Shown: positions 30,194 to 40,095 of the stretch, one piece after another
How the letters are laid out: every line of letters starts with the position of its first letter
Position numbering within the stretch: position 1 is the stretch's first letter
From: Klebsiella pneumoniae
Lineage (GTDB): Bacteria > Pseudomonadota > Gammaproteobacteria > Enterobacterales > Enterobacteriaceae
Length of the DNA stretch: 64,000 nt
Assembly: GCF_000742135.1 (NCBI RefSeq)
Contig: NZ_KN046818.1
Span: forward strand, 1,860,841-1,924,840
Reading direction: 5' to 3'
The notes under the pieces: model-generated
Databases searched by the model: none
Seen by the model: only the letters and a program-made list of their open reading frames with translations
Told to the model about the DNA's origin: nothing
Program-made: the position numbers and the translations under genes

Positions 30194-30940
30194 TTACTTC
30201 TGCCTTTTCGCGAATTCGTCTTTGGCTTTCTGCAACTGCTGCTGGAAGGCCGGGTTGGTGTGCAGCGTAGCGACCACCGCGGAGCCGACGATGCGCGCCG
30301 CATCGACATCGCTCTGCCAGTGATAGCCGCAGATCACCCGGCTCTCGCCGAGCTCATAGCCGCGCTTCAAAATTTCGTTTTGCCGCTGCGGGTTGATCTC
30401 CGCCAGCACCAGGGCGGTGGCCCAGCCGATAGAAGTATGCCCGGACGGGTAAGAGCCGTTTTTCGCCAGCTTGTCCTGTTCGGTGGTGTTGCAGGTGGAG
30501 ACGCCATAGAACGCAAACGGGCGAATGCGCATGTATTTCTCTTTCGCGCTGCGGGTCGCCAGGTCGCCGGCGTCTTCAATCATATTGGTCAGCAGTTTGT
30601 GAAGCTGCGGCGCGTCTTTCTCGGTAATCGGCGAACCAAAGGCGCTGGAGAAGGCGTTGGCCACGCCGCCCGCGCTGAGGTTGGCATCCTCTGCCGCCAG
30701 CTTCCCGCGCTCGGTATTGCGCAGCAGACGTCCTTGCTCATACATCGCCTGATCGTTTAAAAATGCGATACTGCCCACCGCCGGCGGTGGTGGCAACAGC
30801 GCCAGGCTGTCGATGGCCTGGGCATTGGTCAGATAGTAGAGATCGGGCTTGGTGGTGACATCGTTCCCGGGGGGAACCAGAGCAAAGGCGTTAACGGAGA
30901 AGAAACTGGCCAGGCAAAGGGCAAGAACACGCTTTTTCAT
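30194..30940 (-). CDS. phoC: Class A non-specific acid phosphatase
   Basis: 248 residues. Signal peptide residues 1-20 (cleaved after AFA), so periplasmic. The class A signature KX6RP...PSGH...SRX5HX3D is complete: Lys133, Arg140-Pro141, PSGH 165-168, Ser200-Arg201, His207 and Asp211. It hydrolyses a wide range of phosphomonoesters at acid pH; Klebsiella PhoC and Morganella PhoC are close relatives. Divergent from selD, placed between ydjA and selD unlike in E. coli. Confidence 0.92.
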   Translation of the reverse strand: MKKRVLALCLASFFSVNAFALVPPGNDVTTKPDLYYLTNAQAIDSLALLPPPPAVGSIAFLNDQAMYEQGRLLRNTERGKLAAEDANLSAGGVANAFSSAFGSPITEKDAPQLHKLLTNMIEDAGDLATRSAKEKYMRIRPFAFYGVSTCNTTEQDKLAKNGSYPSGHTSIGWATALVLAEINPQRQNEILKRGYELGESRVICGYHWQSDVDAARIVGSAVVATLHTNPAFQQQLQKAKDEFAKRQK

Positions 30941-31165
30941 TAGAATTTCCTTACGTCATAATCATTCCAGAGAAGACAGTCCTGTGCTGTCACATTTCTG
31001 TCATCTTTAAGTAAAAGTGAAAATGGTCGGGAAAAAATTGTCGCGTCTCGCAAAAACGGCTTTTTGTCTGCTTAATGAGCAACCATACGCGATTTCAGAC
31101 TGTCGTACTTACCACCCTGGCGTTTGGGCGCTAACATAGCGGGATTGCAATGACAGGAGATGTCC

Positions 31166-32209
31166 ATGAGCGAGCAAGCCATTCGTTTAACGCAATACAG
31201 CCACGGAGCCGGTTGTGGTTGTAAAATTTCCCCGAAAGTGCTGGAAACTATCCTGCATAGCGAGCAGGCGAAGTTTGTCGACCCAAACCTGCTTGTCGGC
31301 AACGAAACCAGCGATGATGCCGCCGTTTACGATCTCGGTAATGGCACCTCGATCGTCAGCACCACCGATTTCTTTATGCCGATTGTCGATAACCCGTTCG
31401 ACTTTGGCCGCATCGCCGCTACCAACGCCATCAGCGATATTTTCGCTATGGGCGGGAAACCGATTATGGCGATTGCCATCCTCGGCTGGCCGATCAACAC
31501 CCTGGCGCCGGAAATCGCTCGCGAAGTGGTGGAGGGCGGGCGCTTTGCCTGCCAGCAGGCGGGGATCGCGCTGGCGGGCGGCCACTCCATTGACGCCCCG
31601 GAGCCGATCTTCGGTCTGGCGGTCACCGGCGTGGTGCCCACCGAGCGCATCAAGAAAAACAGCACCGCCCAGGCGGGTTGCAAACTGTATCTTACTAAAC
31701 CGCTGGGGATCGGCGTACTGACCACTGCAGAGAAAAAATCGCTGCTCAAGCCAGAGCATCAAGGGTTAGCGACGGAGACCATGTGCCAGATGAACCTCGC
31801 CGGCGCCGCGTTTGCCGCCATCGACGGGGTGAAGGCGATGACCGACGTCACCGGCTTTGGCCTGCTCGGCCATCTCAGCGAGGTGTGCCGCGGGGCCGGC
31901 GTGCAGGCGCAGCTGCGCTATGCCGATATCCCAAAACTGCCGGGGGTGGAGGACTATATCGCCGCCGGCGCGGTGCCGGGCGGCACCGGGCGCAACTTTG
32001 CCAGCTACGGCCATCTCATGGGCGAGATGCCGACGGAGTGGCGGGATCTGCTGTGCGATCCGCAGACCTCCGGCGGTCTGCTGCTGGCGGTGACCCCGGA
32101 GGCGGAGGCGGAAGTTCAGGCCGCCGCGGCGGAGTTCGGCATTAAGCTGGCCGCCATCGGCGAGCTGGTGACCGCCCGCGGCGGGCGACCCATGATCGAG
32201 ATCCGTTGA
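31166..32209 (+). CDS. selD: Selenide, water dikinase SelD
   Basis: 347 residues, as in E. coli. Makes selenophosphate from selenide and ATP, the donor for selenocysteine and selenouridine. The glycine-rich GAGCGCK with Cys17 and Lys20 is at the canonical place; the catalytic residue is Cys, not selenocysteine. The ATG at 31166 has an AGGAGA site, and an ATG two codons earlier does not. Start of a two-gene operon with topB, which begins 4 bp after the stop. Confidence 0.97.
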   Translation: MSEQAIRLTQYSHGAGCGCKISPKVLETILHSEQAKFVDPNLLVGNETSDDAAVYDLGNGTSIVSTTDFFMPIVDNPFDFGRIAATNAISDIFAMGGKPIMAIAILGWPINTLAPEIAREVVEGGRFACQQAGIALAGGHSIDAPEPIFGLAVTGVVPTERIKKNSTAQAGCKLYLTKPLGIGVLTTAEKKSLLKPEHQGLATETMCQMNLAGAAFAAIDGVKAMTDVTGFGLLGHLSEVCRGAGVQAQLRYADIPKLPGVEDYIAAGAVPGGTGRNFASYGHLMGEMPTEWRDLLCDPQTSGGLLLAVTPEAEAEVQAAAAEFGIKLAAIGELVTARGGRPMIEIR

Positions 32210-32213
32210 TTCG

Positions 32214-34160
32214 ATGCGGTTGTTTATTGCAGAAAAACCGAGTCTCGGTCGGGCTATCGCCGATGTGTTGCCTAAACCGCACCGCAAAGGCGATGGCTAT
32301 ATTGAGTGCGGCAACGGGCAGGTGGTCACCTGGTGTATCGGCCACCTGCTGGAGCAGGCGCAGCCGGACATCTACGACAGCCGCTATGCCCGGTGGAATC
32401 TCAACGATCTGCCGATTGTGCCGGAGAAATGGCAGCTGCAGCCAAAGCCCTCGGTCACCAAACAGCTGAATGTCATCAAGCGCCTGCTCGGCGACGCCGA
32501 GGAGGTTATCCACGCCGGCGACCCGGACAGAGAAGGGCAGCTGCTGGTGGACGAAGTACTCGACTACCTGCAGCTGGCGCCGGAGAAGCGTCAGCAGGTG
32601 CAGCGTTGTCTGATTAACGATCTCAACCCGCAGGCGGTGGAGCGGGCGATCAACCGTCTGCGCGCCAACAGCGAGTTCGTGCCGCTCTGCGTGTCGGCGC
32701 TGGCGCGGGCCCGCGCCGACTGGCTGTACGGCATCAATATGACCCGCGCCTACACCCTGCTGGGGCGCAACGCCGGCTATCAGGGGGTGCTCTCGGTGGG
32801 GCGGGTGCAGACCCCGGTACTTGGCCTGGTGGTCCGTCGCGATGAAGAGATTGAAAATTTCGTCGCCAAAGATTTCTTCGACGTGAAGGCGCATATCGTC
32901 ACGCCGCAGGAGGAGCGTTTTGTCGCCACCTGGGTGCCGAGCGAAGCCTGCGAACCTTACCAGGATGAAGAAGGGCGCCTGCTGCATCGTCCGCTGGCCG
33001 AGCATGTGGTTAAGCGCATCGAAGGCCAGCCGGCAATCGTGACCGGCTATAACGATAAGCGCGATTCCGAACCCGCGCCGCTGCCGTTCTCGCTGTCGGC
33101 GCTGCAGATTGAGGCGGCCAAACGTTTCGGTTTCAGCGCGCAGAACGTGCTGGATATCTGCCAGAAGCTGTACGAAACCCACAAACTCATCACCTATCCG
33201 CGTTCGGACAGCCGCTATCTGCCGGAAGAGCACTTCGCTGGCCGCCATGCGGTGTTGAATGCGATTGCCGTCCATGCGGCGGACCTGCTACCGCAGCCGG
33301 TAGTGGATCCGGAGATCCGCAACCGCTGCTGGGATGATAAAAAGGTCGACGCGCACCATGCGATTATCCCAACCGCCCGCAGCAGCCAGGTGAAGCTCAC
33401 CGATAACGAAGCGAAGGTGTACACCCTGATCGCCCGCCAGTATCTGATGCAGTTCTGCCCTGACGCAGTGTTCCGCAAATGCCAGATTGATCTTGAGATC
33501 GCCAACGGCAAGTTTGTCGCCAAGGCGCGTTTTCTGGCCGAGGCGGGCTGGCGGACGCTGCTTGGCAGCAAAGAGCGCGATGAAGAGAACGACGGCACGC
33601 CGCTGCCGGTGGTGGCCAAAGGCGATGAACTGCTGTGCGAGAGGGGCGAGGTGGTGGAGCGTCAGACCCAGCCGCCGCGCCACTTTACCGACGCCACGCT
33701 GCTGTCGGCGATGACCGGGATTGCCCGCTTCGTGCAGGATAAAGATCTGAAGAAGATCCTCCGCGCCACCGACGGCCTCGGCACGGAAGCGACCCGCGCA
33801 GGGATTATCGAGCTGCTGTTCAAGCGTGGTTTCCTGAGCAAAAAGGGGCGCTATATCCACTCTTCGGAGGCCGGCAGGGCGCTCATTCATTCCCTGCCGG
33901 AGATGGCCGGGCGACCGGACATGACCGCCCACTGGGAGTCGGTGTTGACGCAGATCAGCGAGAAACAGTGCCGCTATCAGGACTTTATGCAGCCGCTGGT
34001 GGGGACGCTGTATCAACTGATCGATCAGGCGCGCAGCACGCCGGTGCGTCAGTTCCGCGGCCTGGTGGCGCCGGGCGGGGCGAAGAAGTCGTTCAGCAAA
34101 GGTAAAGGGAAGCCGAAAGGCAAAAAAGCGGCAGACGATACCGCGCCGCCGCCGCAGTAA
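32214..34160 (+). CDS. topB: DNA topoisomerase III
   Basis: 648 residues (653 in E. coli). Type IA topoisomerase: Toprim domain with Lys8 in AEKPSLG and DPDREG at 103-108, catalytic Tyr328 in ITYPRSDS. The C-terminal tail is short and basic ([15 protein letters not shown]), matching the DNA-binding tail of TopB. It decatenates replicating chromosomes with SSB and RecQ. Translationally close to selD, as in E. coli. Confidence 0.96.
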   Translation: MRLFIAEKPSLGRAIADVLPKPHRKGDGYIECGNGQVVTWCIGHLLEQAQPDIYDSRYARWNLNDLPIVPEKWQLQPKPSVTKQLNVIKRLLGDAEEVIHAGDPDREGQLLVDEVLDYLQLAPEKRQQVQRCLINDLNPQAVERAINRLRANSEFVPLCVSALARARADWLYGINMTRAYTLLGRNAGYQGVLSVGRVQTPVLGLVVRRDEEIENFVAKDFFDVKAHIVTPQEERFVATWVPSEACEPYQDEEGRLLHRPLAEHVVKRIEGQPAIVTGYNDKRDSEPAPLPFSLSALQIEAAKRFGFSAQNVLDICQKLYETHKLITYPRSDSRYLPEEHFAGRHAVLNAIAVHAADLLPQPVVDPEIRNRCWDDKKVDAHHAIIPTARSSQVKLTDNEAKVYTLIARQYLMQFCPDAVFRKCQIDLEIANGKFVAKARFLAEAGWRTLLGSKERDEENDGTPLPVVAKGDELLCERGEVVERQTQPPRHFTDATLLSAMTGIARFVQDKDLKKILRATDGLGTEATRAGIIELLFKRGFLSKKGRYIHSSEAGRALIHSLPEMAGRPDMTAHWESVLTQISEKQCRYQDFMQPLVGTLYQLIDQARSTPVRQFRGLVAPGGAKKSFSKGKGKPKGKKAADDTAPPPQ

Positions 34161-34339
34161 CCCGCCGGTGGTCGCGAGGATGCGTTATCCCGCGGCCACC
34201 GCTTCTCCGCCAGTCAGGCCAATGGTCTACACTAAACAGCCGGGAAGAGCCTGGACGCGGGGCCCCTGAGCAGGGGATGCCCGCTGCGCTTTTCCTGATG
34301 CCGATGCCCCATTTCTCTCACAGGCGATAAGGAGGACCC

Positions 34340-35320
34340 GTGAAATATATTGCTATCAGCCAACCGGGCGGCCCGGAGGTATTGCAGATCCGCGAAGGGG
34401 AGATTCCCACCATCGGGGAGCATGAGGTGCTCATTGAGGTGAAGGCGGCGGGCGTCAACCGGCCGGATATTCTGCAGCGCCAGGGTCTGTATCCCATGCC
34501 TGAGGGCGTCACCCCCGTGCCCGGCCTCGAGGTGGCGGGCGTGGTTGTTAAGGTCGGCGCGCAGGTCACAGCGTTTACGCCCGGCGATCGCGTTTGCGCG
34601 CTGACCAACGGCGGCGGCTATGCCGAATACTGCGCCGTGCCGGCAGGCCAGACGTTGCCGATCCCGGCGGGCCTCAGCTTTAGCGAAGCGGCCGCCATTC
34701 CGGAAACCTTCTTCACCGTCTGGGCGAACGTTTTCCAGCTGGGTAAGCTGCAGCCTGGCGAAAGCATTCTGGTCCACGGCGGCGCCAGCGGGATTGGCAC
34801 CACCGCGGTCCTGCTGTGCCACGCGCTGGGGATGACCGTCTATGCCACCGTCGGCCAGGACGAAAAAATTGCTGCGCTACGTCCCTATGCTACGGCGATT
34901 AACTACAAAACAGATGATTTTGCCGAGAAAATCGGCCAGCTGACCAACGATGAAGGGGTGGACGTCATTCTGGATATTGTTGGCGGCCCTTACTTTAACC
35001 GCAACCTTGGGCTACTGAAAAAGGATGGACGACTGGTCATCATCGGCTTTATGGGCGGGCGAATCGCTCATGAGGTTGATATTCAGACTCTGATGCTCAA
35101 GCGAGCCACCGTCACCGGCTCGACCATGCGCGGCCGGACGCCAGCGGAGAAACAGCAGATTGCCGAGGCGCTGCGCCGCCACGTCTGGCCGCTGCTTGAG
35201 GCAGGGAAATGCAAGCCGCTGATCTACGCCAGCTACCCGATGGCGGAGATTGCCGAGGCCCATGCCTGTCTGGACAGTGGTCAGCATCTGGGGAAAGTGG
35301 TGATCACGATGACGTCGTGA
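34340..35320 (+). CDS. NAD(P)H-quinone oxidoreductase, zinc-free MDR family
   Basis: 326 residues of the medium-chain dehydrogenase/reductase superfamily, PIG3/quinone-oxidoreductase branch. The nucleotide-binding motif VHGGASGIGTTAV is near residue 147 and the N-terminal half has no structural-zinc cysteines. AAGGAGGACCC precedes the ATG. It would reduce quinones or enones with NADPH in the cytoplasm. It stands alone between topB and gdhA, converging on gdhA at a strong hairpin. Confidence 0.85.
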   Translation: MKYIAISQPGGPEVLQIREGEIPTIGEHEVLIEVKAAGVNRPDILQRQGLYPMPEGVTPVPGLEVAGVVVKVGAQVTAFTPGDRVCALTNGGGYAEYCAVPAGQTLPIPAGLSFSEAAAIPETFFTVWANVFQLGKLQPGESILVHGGASGIGTTAVLLCHALGMTVYATVGQDEKIAALRPYATAINYKTDDFAEKIGQLTNDEGVDVILDIVGGPYFNRNLGLLKKDGRLVIIGFMGGRIAHEVDIQTLMLKRATVTGSTMRGRTPAEKQQIAEALRRHVWPLLEAGKCKPLIYASYPMAEIAEAHACLDSGQHLGKVVITMTS

Positions 35321-35324
35321 GACG

Positions 35325-35350
35325 CATCCCGGCGGGCTGCCGCCGGGATG
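35325..35350. terminator. Bidirectional hairpin between the oxidoreductase gene and gdhA
   Basis: CATCCCGGCGG and its exact complement around a GCTG loop lie between two convergent stops. No long U tract; a REP-like transcript end is likely for both genes. Confidence 0.65.
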
Positions 35351-35363
35351 GAGTTAGGGGAGG

Positions 35364-36707
35364 TTAAATCACGCCCTGGGCCAGCATAGCATCTGCAACC
35401 TTCACGAAACCGGCGATATTCGCGCCGCGCACGTAGTTGGTCTGCTTCGCTTCGCCGCCGTACTGCACGCAAGCGTGGTGGATATCCAGCATGATGTGAT
35501 GCAGGCGGGCATCCACTTTTTCCGCTTTCCAGCCCATGCGCGCGGCGTTCTGCGCCATCTCCAGACCGGAAGTCGCCACGCCGCCGGCGTTGGCCGCTTT
35601 GCCCGGGGCAAACAGCACGCCAGCTTCCAGGAACAGGTCGGTTGCGGCGATGGTGGTCGGCATGTTGGCGCCTTCCGCCACGGCCTTGACGCCATTGGCA
35701 ATCAGCTGGCGGGCGGCATCGACGTCCAGTTCGTTCTGGGTCGCGCAAGGCAGGGCAATATCCACCGGCACTGACCAGGGCTGCTGGCCTTCAAGATAGG
35801 TGAGGCCAAATTCGCGGGCGTAATCGGCCACACGGCCGTGGGCACGCTCTTTAATGTCGATCAGGCGGGCCAGTTTTTCTTTGGTGAAGCCCGCTTCGTC
35901 AACGACGGTGCCGTTGGAGTCGGAGGCCGTCACCACCCGCGCGCCAAGCTCCATCGCTTTCTCAATGGCGTATTGCGCAACGTTGCCGGAGCCGGAGACC
36001 GCCACGCGAGCGCCTTCGAAGCCGAGGCCGTGACGTTTGAGCATCGCTTCGGTGAAGTAGATCAGGCCGTAACCAGTGGCTTCCGGACGGATCAAGCTGC
36101 CGCCAAAGGAGAGTCCTTTACCAGTGAAGACGCAGGCGCTGTTGTTGGAGAGCTTGCGCATCATTCCGGCCATAAAGCCGACTTCGCGACCGCCGACGCC
36201 GATATCGCCCGCCGGTACGTCGGTATCCGGGCCAAGGTGGCGATAGAGTTCGGTCATCAGCGCCTGGCAGAAACGCATCACTTCGCCATCGCTCTTGCCT
36301 TTAGGATCGAAATCGCTGCCGCCTTTCCCGCCGCCCATCGGCAGAGTGGTCAGGGCGTTTTTGAAGGTCTGCTCGAAGCCAAGGAATTTGAGAATCGACA
36401 GGTTAACCGACGGGTGAAAACGCATCCCGCCTTTATACGGGCCGATGGCCGAGTTGAACTGCACGCGCCACGCGCGGTTGACCTGGACCTGATTGCGGTC
36501 GTCCACCCACACCACGCGGAACTGGATCACGCGCTCCGGTTCCACCAGACGTTCCAGCAAAGCAAGCTGACGATAGCGCGGATTTTCCTCAAGGAAAGGC
36601 CACAGGGTGGTCATCACCTCCCGGACGGCTTGAGCAAATTCGGTTTGATGAGGATCGCGCTGTTGAACGCGGGTGAGAAAGCCTTCCAGAGTGCACGTCT
36701 GATCCAT
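35364..36707 (-). CDS. gdhA: NADP-specific glutamate dehydrogenase
   Basis: 447 residues, the E. coli length. The glutamate-site lysines lie in PYKGGMRFHP (Lys92) and PMGGGKGG (Lys128), and the Rossmann motif is near VSGSGNVAQYA (about residue 238). It fixes ammonia onto 2-oxoglutarate when ammonia is plentiful, complementing the GS/GOGAT route. Preceded by a 182 bp gap holding its promoter. Confidence 0.97.
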   Translation of the reverse strand: MDQTCTLEGFLTRVQQRDPHQTEFAQAVREVMTTLWPFLEENPRYRQLALLERLVEPERVIQFRVVWVDDRNQVQVNRAWRVQFNSAIGPYKGGMRFHPSVNLSILKFLGFEQTFKNALTTLPMGGGKGGSDFDPKGKSDGEVMRFCQALMTELYRHLGPDTDVPAGDIGVGGREVGFMAGMMRKLSNNSACVFTGKGLSFGGSLIRPEATGYGLIYFTEAMLKRHGLGFEGARVAVSGSGNVAQYAIEKAMELGARVVTASDSNGTVVDEAGFTKEKLARLIDIKERAHGRVADYAREFGLTYLEGQQPWSVPVDIALPCATQNELDVDAARQLIANGVKAVAEGANMPTTIAATDLFLEAGVLFAPGKAANAGGVATSGLEMAQNAARMGWKAEKVDARLHHIMLDIHHACVQYGGEAKQTNYVRGANIAGFVKVADAMLAQGVI

Positions 36708-36889
36708 AGATATCAGTTCCCCTTATGGTTGTGGTTGCATGTATTTATTATGATTCGGTCCTTGAAAAAACCGATTTTCCGACTATAACACCGCTAATCC
36801 TTAGGCAAGCAAGGAAAAATTGAGCCGACAACAAAATTTATAATTGCCCGCTCGTCATAACTAAAAGCGATGACGAGGCGGCGGGCGGA

Positions 36890-37300
36890 TCAGCGGACGG
36901 AAAGGGTGGGGCGCTGGGCGATAAAGGCGTGCAGCAGAGGAATATCGGCCGGGGCGAGATCGAGGGCCAGCGCTTCTGTGGGAAGGCACCAGCGCAGCTG
37001 AGTGTGATAGTGGGCCAGCGGCGTGCCCTGAAAGTACGGCACCCACCAGGCGTGCAGATGGATCCGGCGGCCGGAGACCTCCCGCTGATGACTGGCGATA
37101 TAGCAAGCCGGGCGGGCGATGATGCCCATCTCCTCCTGCAGTTCGCGGGTCAGCGCCTGCGGCTGGCTTTCACCCGGCTCCACTTTGCCGCCGGCGAACT
37201 CCCACATCCCCGGCTGGTCGGCGTGGGGCGGACGCTGCGCCAGCAGAATCTGGCCATCCTGTTCAATAATGGCGGCGACAACATCAATCATTTTTAGCAT
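36890..37300 (-). CDS. nudG: (Deoxy)cytidine triphosphate diphosphatase NudG
   Basis: 136 residues from the ATG at 37300; two other ATGs (37309, 37291) are possible and no clear ribosome binding site decides. The Nudix box GGKVEPGESQPQALTRELQE continuing EMGI (near residues 35-58) is complete. NudG hydrolyses CTP, dCTP and oxidised or methylated pyrimidine nucleotides, cleaning the pool. E. coli order gdhA-ynjH-nudG-ynjF is kept except that ynjH was not found. Confidence 0.9.
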   Translation of the reverse strand: MLKMIDVVAAIIEQDGQILLAQRPPHADQPGMWEFAGGKVEPGESQPQALTRELQEEMGIIARPACYIASHQREVSGRRIHLHAWWVPYFQGTPLAHYHTQLRWCLPTEALALDLAPADIPLLHAFIAQRPTLSVR

Positions 37301-37386
37301 AAGCATCAAGGTTAATAAGACGAATATGGCCTATTATCACCGCCATAGACCGTAACTGACAACCGCCAACCCTGCTGGAGACCTTC

Positions 37387-38010
37387 GTGCTTGATAGCCA
37401 CCTGCATCCGCGCCTTAAACCCCTGCTAAACGCTGTCGCCGGCGCCCTTGACCGCCCCGGCATCTCACCGGACGGGCTGACGCTGGTCGGTTTTGCCATC
37501 GGCGTGCTGGCTCTGCCCTTTCTGGCGCTGGGGTGGTATGGCGCGGCGCTGGCGGCCATTCTCCTTAACCGCCTGCTGGATGGCCTGGACGGCGCTCTGG
37601 CGCGGCGGCGCGGGCTCACGGACGCGGGCGGCTTTCTCGATATTGCGCTGGATTTTCTCTTTTACGCCCTGGTGCCGTTCGGCTTTATTCTGGCGGATCC
37701 GCTGAACAATGCCCTGGCAGGCGGCTGGCTGCTGTTTGCCTTTATCGGCACCGGCAGCAGCTTTCTCGCTTTTGCCGCCCTGGCGGCCAGGCACCAGATC
37801 GCCAATCCCGGCTACGCCCATAAATCGCTGTACTATCTCGGGGGACTGACGGAGGGGACGGAGACCATCCTGTTGTTTGTCCTCGGCTGCCTGTTTCCGG
37901 CGCATTTCGCCTGGCTGGCGTGGCTGTTTGGCGCGCTGTGCTGGCTGACGACGGCGACGCGCATCTGCAGTGGCTACCAGACCTTAAAGCGGGTAACGAC
38001 CACAGCGTAA
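37387..38010 (+). CDS. ynjF: CDP-alcohol phosphatidyltransferase-family protein YnjF
   Basis: 207 residues from a GTG start, as judged by match to the MLDxHLHPR start of E. coli YnjF. The family motif DG-x2-AR-x8-G-x3-D-x3-D is present in LDGLDGALARRRGL...GGFLDIALD (near residues 64-88), with five or six membrane helices. The family transfers a phosphatidyl group from CDP-diacylglycerol to an alcohol; the alcohol here is unknown. Divergent from nudG, convergent with ynjE. Confidence 0.88.
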   Translation: MLDSHLHPRLKPLLNAVAGALDRPGISPDGLTLVGFAIGVLALPFLALGWYGAALAAILLNRLLDGLDGALARRRGLTDAGGFLDIALDFLFYALVPFGFILADPLNNALAGGWLLFAFIGTGSSFLAFAALAARHQIANPGYAHKSLYYLGGLTEGTETILLFVLGCLFPAHFAWLAWLFGALCWLTTATRICSGYQTLKRVTTTA

Positions 38011-38020
38011 ACGGGGTATC

Positions 38021-38047
38021 GCGCGTCGCCGACAAAGGGCGACGCGC
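38021..38047. terminator. Hairpin between ynjF and ynjE
   Basis: GCGCGTCGCC and its exact complement around a 7-base loop, between two convergent genes. No U tract, so termination strength is uncertain. Confidence 0.55.
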
Positions 38048-38061
38048 TGAGGCGGGGCGAG

Positions 38062-39369
38062 TTACTGACTGCTTTCCGGGCCGCGCTCTCCGCGGGCCAC
38101 CGGATTGTGCGGGTTGCTGCTCCATTCGTACCAGCCGCCGTCGTACACCGCGACGTGCGGCCAGCCCATGGCGCGGGCATACATAAAGGTTTCCGAGGCC
38201 CGCCAGCCGGTCCCGCAATAGAACGCCACTTGCTGGCTCGGCAGAATGTTCCACTGGCGCCACAGGGCAGCGATATCGTCGGCGCTGCGCATGGTGCCGT
38301 CCGGGTTATGGAAATCCTCCATGTGCGTGGAGTCGCTCCCGGCGTGGCCCCAGCGGGCGCCAGCGATGTCGCCCTTCGGCTTGATATAGCTGTAGCCGCT
38401 GGTGGTGCCGATAAACTCCGGCCATGAGCGGACGCTGACCAGCGAGGCGTCCTGACGATGCAGCAGCCCGCGGGCTTGTTCGGTATCCAGCATCAGCTGC
38501 GGCTGGCCGGGGATCGGCGCGCCGAAATCAGGCGCCGGCTGCTGCGCCGGCGGCATACCGCGCTCTACCGGCAGCCCGGCGTCGGACCAGGTCTGCCAGC
38601 CGCCGTCAAGCAGGCGCACGTCTTTGACCCCGGCGTACAGCATGATCTGCGCCACCCGCGCTGCGGCGTAGACGTCGCGACCATAGAGGATCACCGTGGT
38701 GTCATGCCGGATGCCGTGCTTCGACAGCATCGCCTTCAGCTGCGCGTCGGACACTTTATTCCACAGCGGTTCGCTCTCCACCTCATTGGTATCGATATAG
38801 CCCGCGCCAGGGATATGGCTCAGCAGATAGAGCTTCGGCGCTCCCCAGGCGGCTTCAAACACTTTCCAGTCGCCTGCCGGGGCGGCGGCGACCGCTTTCC
38901 CTTGCTGTAGGTCGTGCAGCCACTGGGGGTAGACCAACTGTTCAAAGTGCGGCAGTTTTTGCAGACGGTCGGTCTGGCTCAGCGCATCGCTCAGGGTGCT
39001 GAGCCGGGTGAAACCCGTTTGTTTCAGCCGCGCCGCGACGCTGGCGTTATCCTCCGGGCTGCCGTACAGCGCGATGGGGGTATCGGACTGGAGCTGGTGC
39101 TGCTTAGCCCAGGCGCGGAGCTGATCGTCGCTCATGGCGCCGAGCCAGCGGGCGGAAAGATTGAGGGCCTGCGGCTCATGGCCTTCCGGGCCGTTGGCGC
39201 GCTGCGGCCAGCCGTTGTAATAAGCGCTCAGCCGGGTGTCGATGGCCACGCCGTGCTGCTGTTGCAGGTGGGAGAGAGTGAGCGCTGGCATGGTTTCAGC
39301 GGCGCAGGTAGTGGAAGCAGCAAGCCCTATGAGCAGGGCGAGTGCGGTCAATTGAGAAACACGTTTCAT
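38062..39369 (-). CDS. ynjE: Thiosulfate sulfurtransferase YnjE
   Basis: 435 residues: signal peptide (residues 1-23, ending TTCA), then three rhodanese-type domains. The active-site cysteine is in the last domain, VAFYCGTGWRASE. E. coli YnjE is a three-domain rhodanese that can pass sulfur to the molybdenum cofactor pathway. Last gene of the ydjX-ydjZ-ynjABCDE series, 93 bp after ynjD. Confidence 0.92.
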   Translation of the reverse strand: MKRVSQLTALALLIGLAASTTCAAETMPALTLSHLQQQHGVAIDTRLSAYYNGWPQRANGPEGHEPQALNLSARWLGAMSDDQLRAWAKQHQLQSDTPIALYGSPEDNASVAARLKQTGFTRLSTLSDALSQTDRLQKLPHFEQLVYPQWLHDLQQGKAVAAAPAGDWKVFEAAWGAPKLYLLSHIPGAGYIDTNEVESEPLWNKVSDAQLKAMLSKHGIRHDTTVILYGRDVYAAARVAQIMLYAGVKDVRLLDGGWQTWSDAGLPVERGMPPAQQPAPDFGAPIPGQPQLMLDTEQARGLLHRQDASLVSVRSWPEFIGTTSGYSYIKPKGDIAGARWGHAGSDSTHMEDFHNPDGTMRSADDIAALWRQWNILPSQQVAFYCGTGWRASETFMYARAMGWPHVAVYDGGWYEWSSNPHNPVARGERGPESSQ

Positions 39370-39462
39370 CGAAATGCCCGACGGTAAAAAGTGGAGGGCG
39401 TATTCTCCACTCGCCAGGCGCCGATTTCTTTGCGGTAACGCAGGTTTGCACGCTATTGTCCT

Positions 39463-40095
39463 TCATTGCCAGCGCTCCATCGCCAGGCAGCGCCCCGTCG
39501 GCGGGCAGTCCTCGCGATCGTGGGTCACCAGGATCGCCGGAATGGCCTGGCGGGCCAGTTCTTCAAAGACCCAGCGGCGGAACCCGGCGCGCAGGCTGGC
39601 ATCCAGGCGGCTGAAGGGCTCATCAAGCAGCAATGCCTCGGGGCGCGCCAGCAGGGCGCGCAGCAGGCTCACCCGCGCCCGCTGCCCGCCGGAGAGCGTG
39701 GCCGGATCGCGCGGGGCGAAGCCCGCCAGCCCGGCGCGGCTAAGCGCTTCCTCCACCGCGGTTTTTCGCGCCTCGCCGCGCACGTTCTCCGGCAGCGCCA
39801 GCTGTAAATTTTGCCCGACGCTGAAATGGTCGAACAGTAACGGGTCCTGAAACAGAATGCCGATGCGCCGCTGCTCTGTCGGCAGCGTATCGCAACGCCG
39901 TTCGTTGAGCCAAAGCTCGCCTCGGGCGCGAAAATCGCCGGACAGGGCGCCAATCATCCAGGCAAACAGCGTTGATTTCCCGCTACCGGAGGGGCCCATC
40001 AGCGTCAGCACTTCCCCCGGGGCTACCGAAAAGGCGACCTCCCGCAGCAGCGGCTGGCGTCTCACGCTCAGGGTCAGATGGTTTACGGTTAGCAC
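39463..40095 (-). CDS. ynjD: ABC transporter ATP-binding protein YnjD
   Basis: 210 residues from a GTG at 40095, whose first base overlaps the ynjC stop (TAGTG), with GAGGA upstream. Walker A GPSGSGKST at 34-42, signature LSGGQRARV and Walker B ALLLDEP are complete. The open frame continues 132 codons upstream, but that part is shadow coding inside ynjC. The ATPase powers the YnjBCD importer; the substrate is unproven, with thiamine-like or sulfur compounds suggested by homology and context. Confidence 0.9.
   Translation of the reverse strand: MLTVNHLTLSVRRQPLLREVAFSVAPGEVLTLMGPSGSGKSTLFAWMIGALSGDFRARGELWLNERRCDTLPTEQRRIGILFQDPLLFDHFSVGQNLQLALPENVRGEARKTAVEEALSRAGLAGFAPRDPATLSGGQRARVSLLRALLARPEALLLDEPFSRLDASLRAGFRRWVFEELARQAIPAILVTHDREDCPPTGRCLAMERWQ

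Noticed and set aside
32142-33275. 377-codon minus-strand open frame
   Set aside because: Antisense to topB, which is complete with Toprim and Tyr328; shadow frame.
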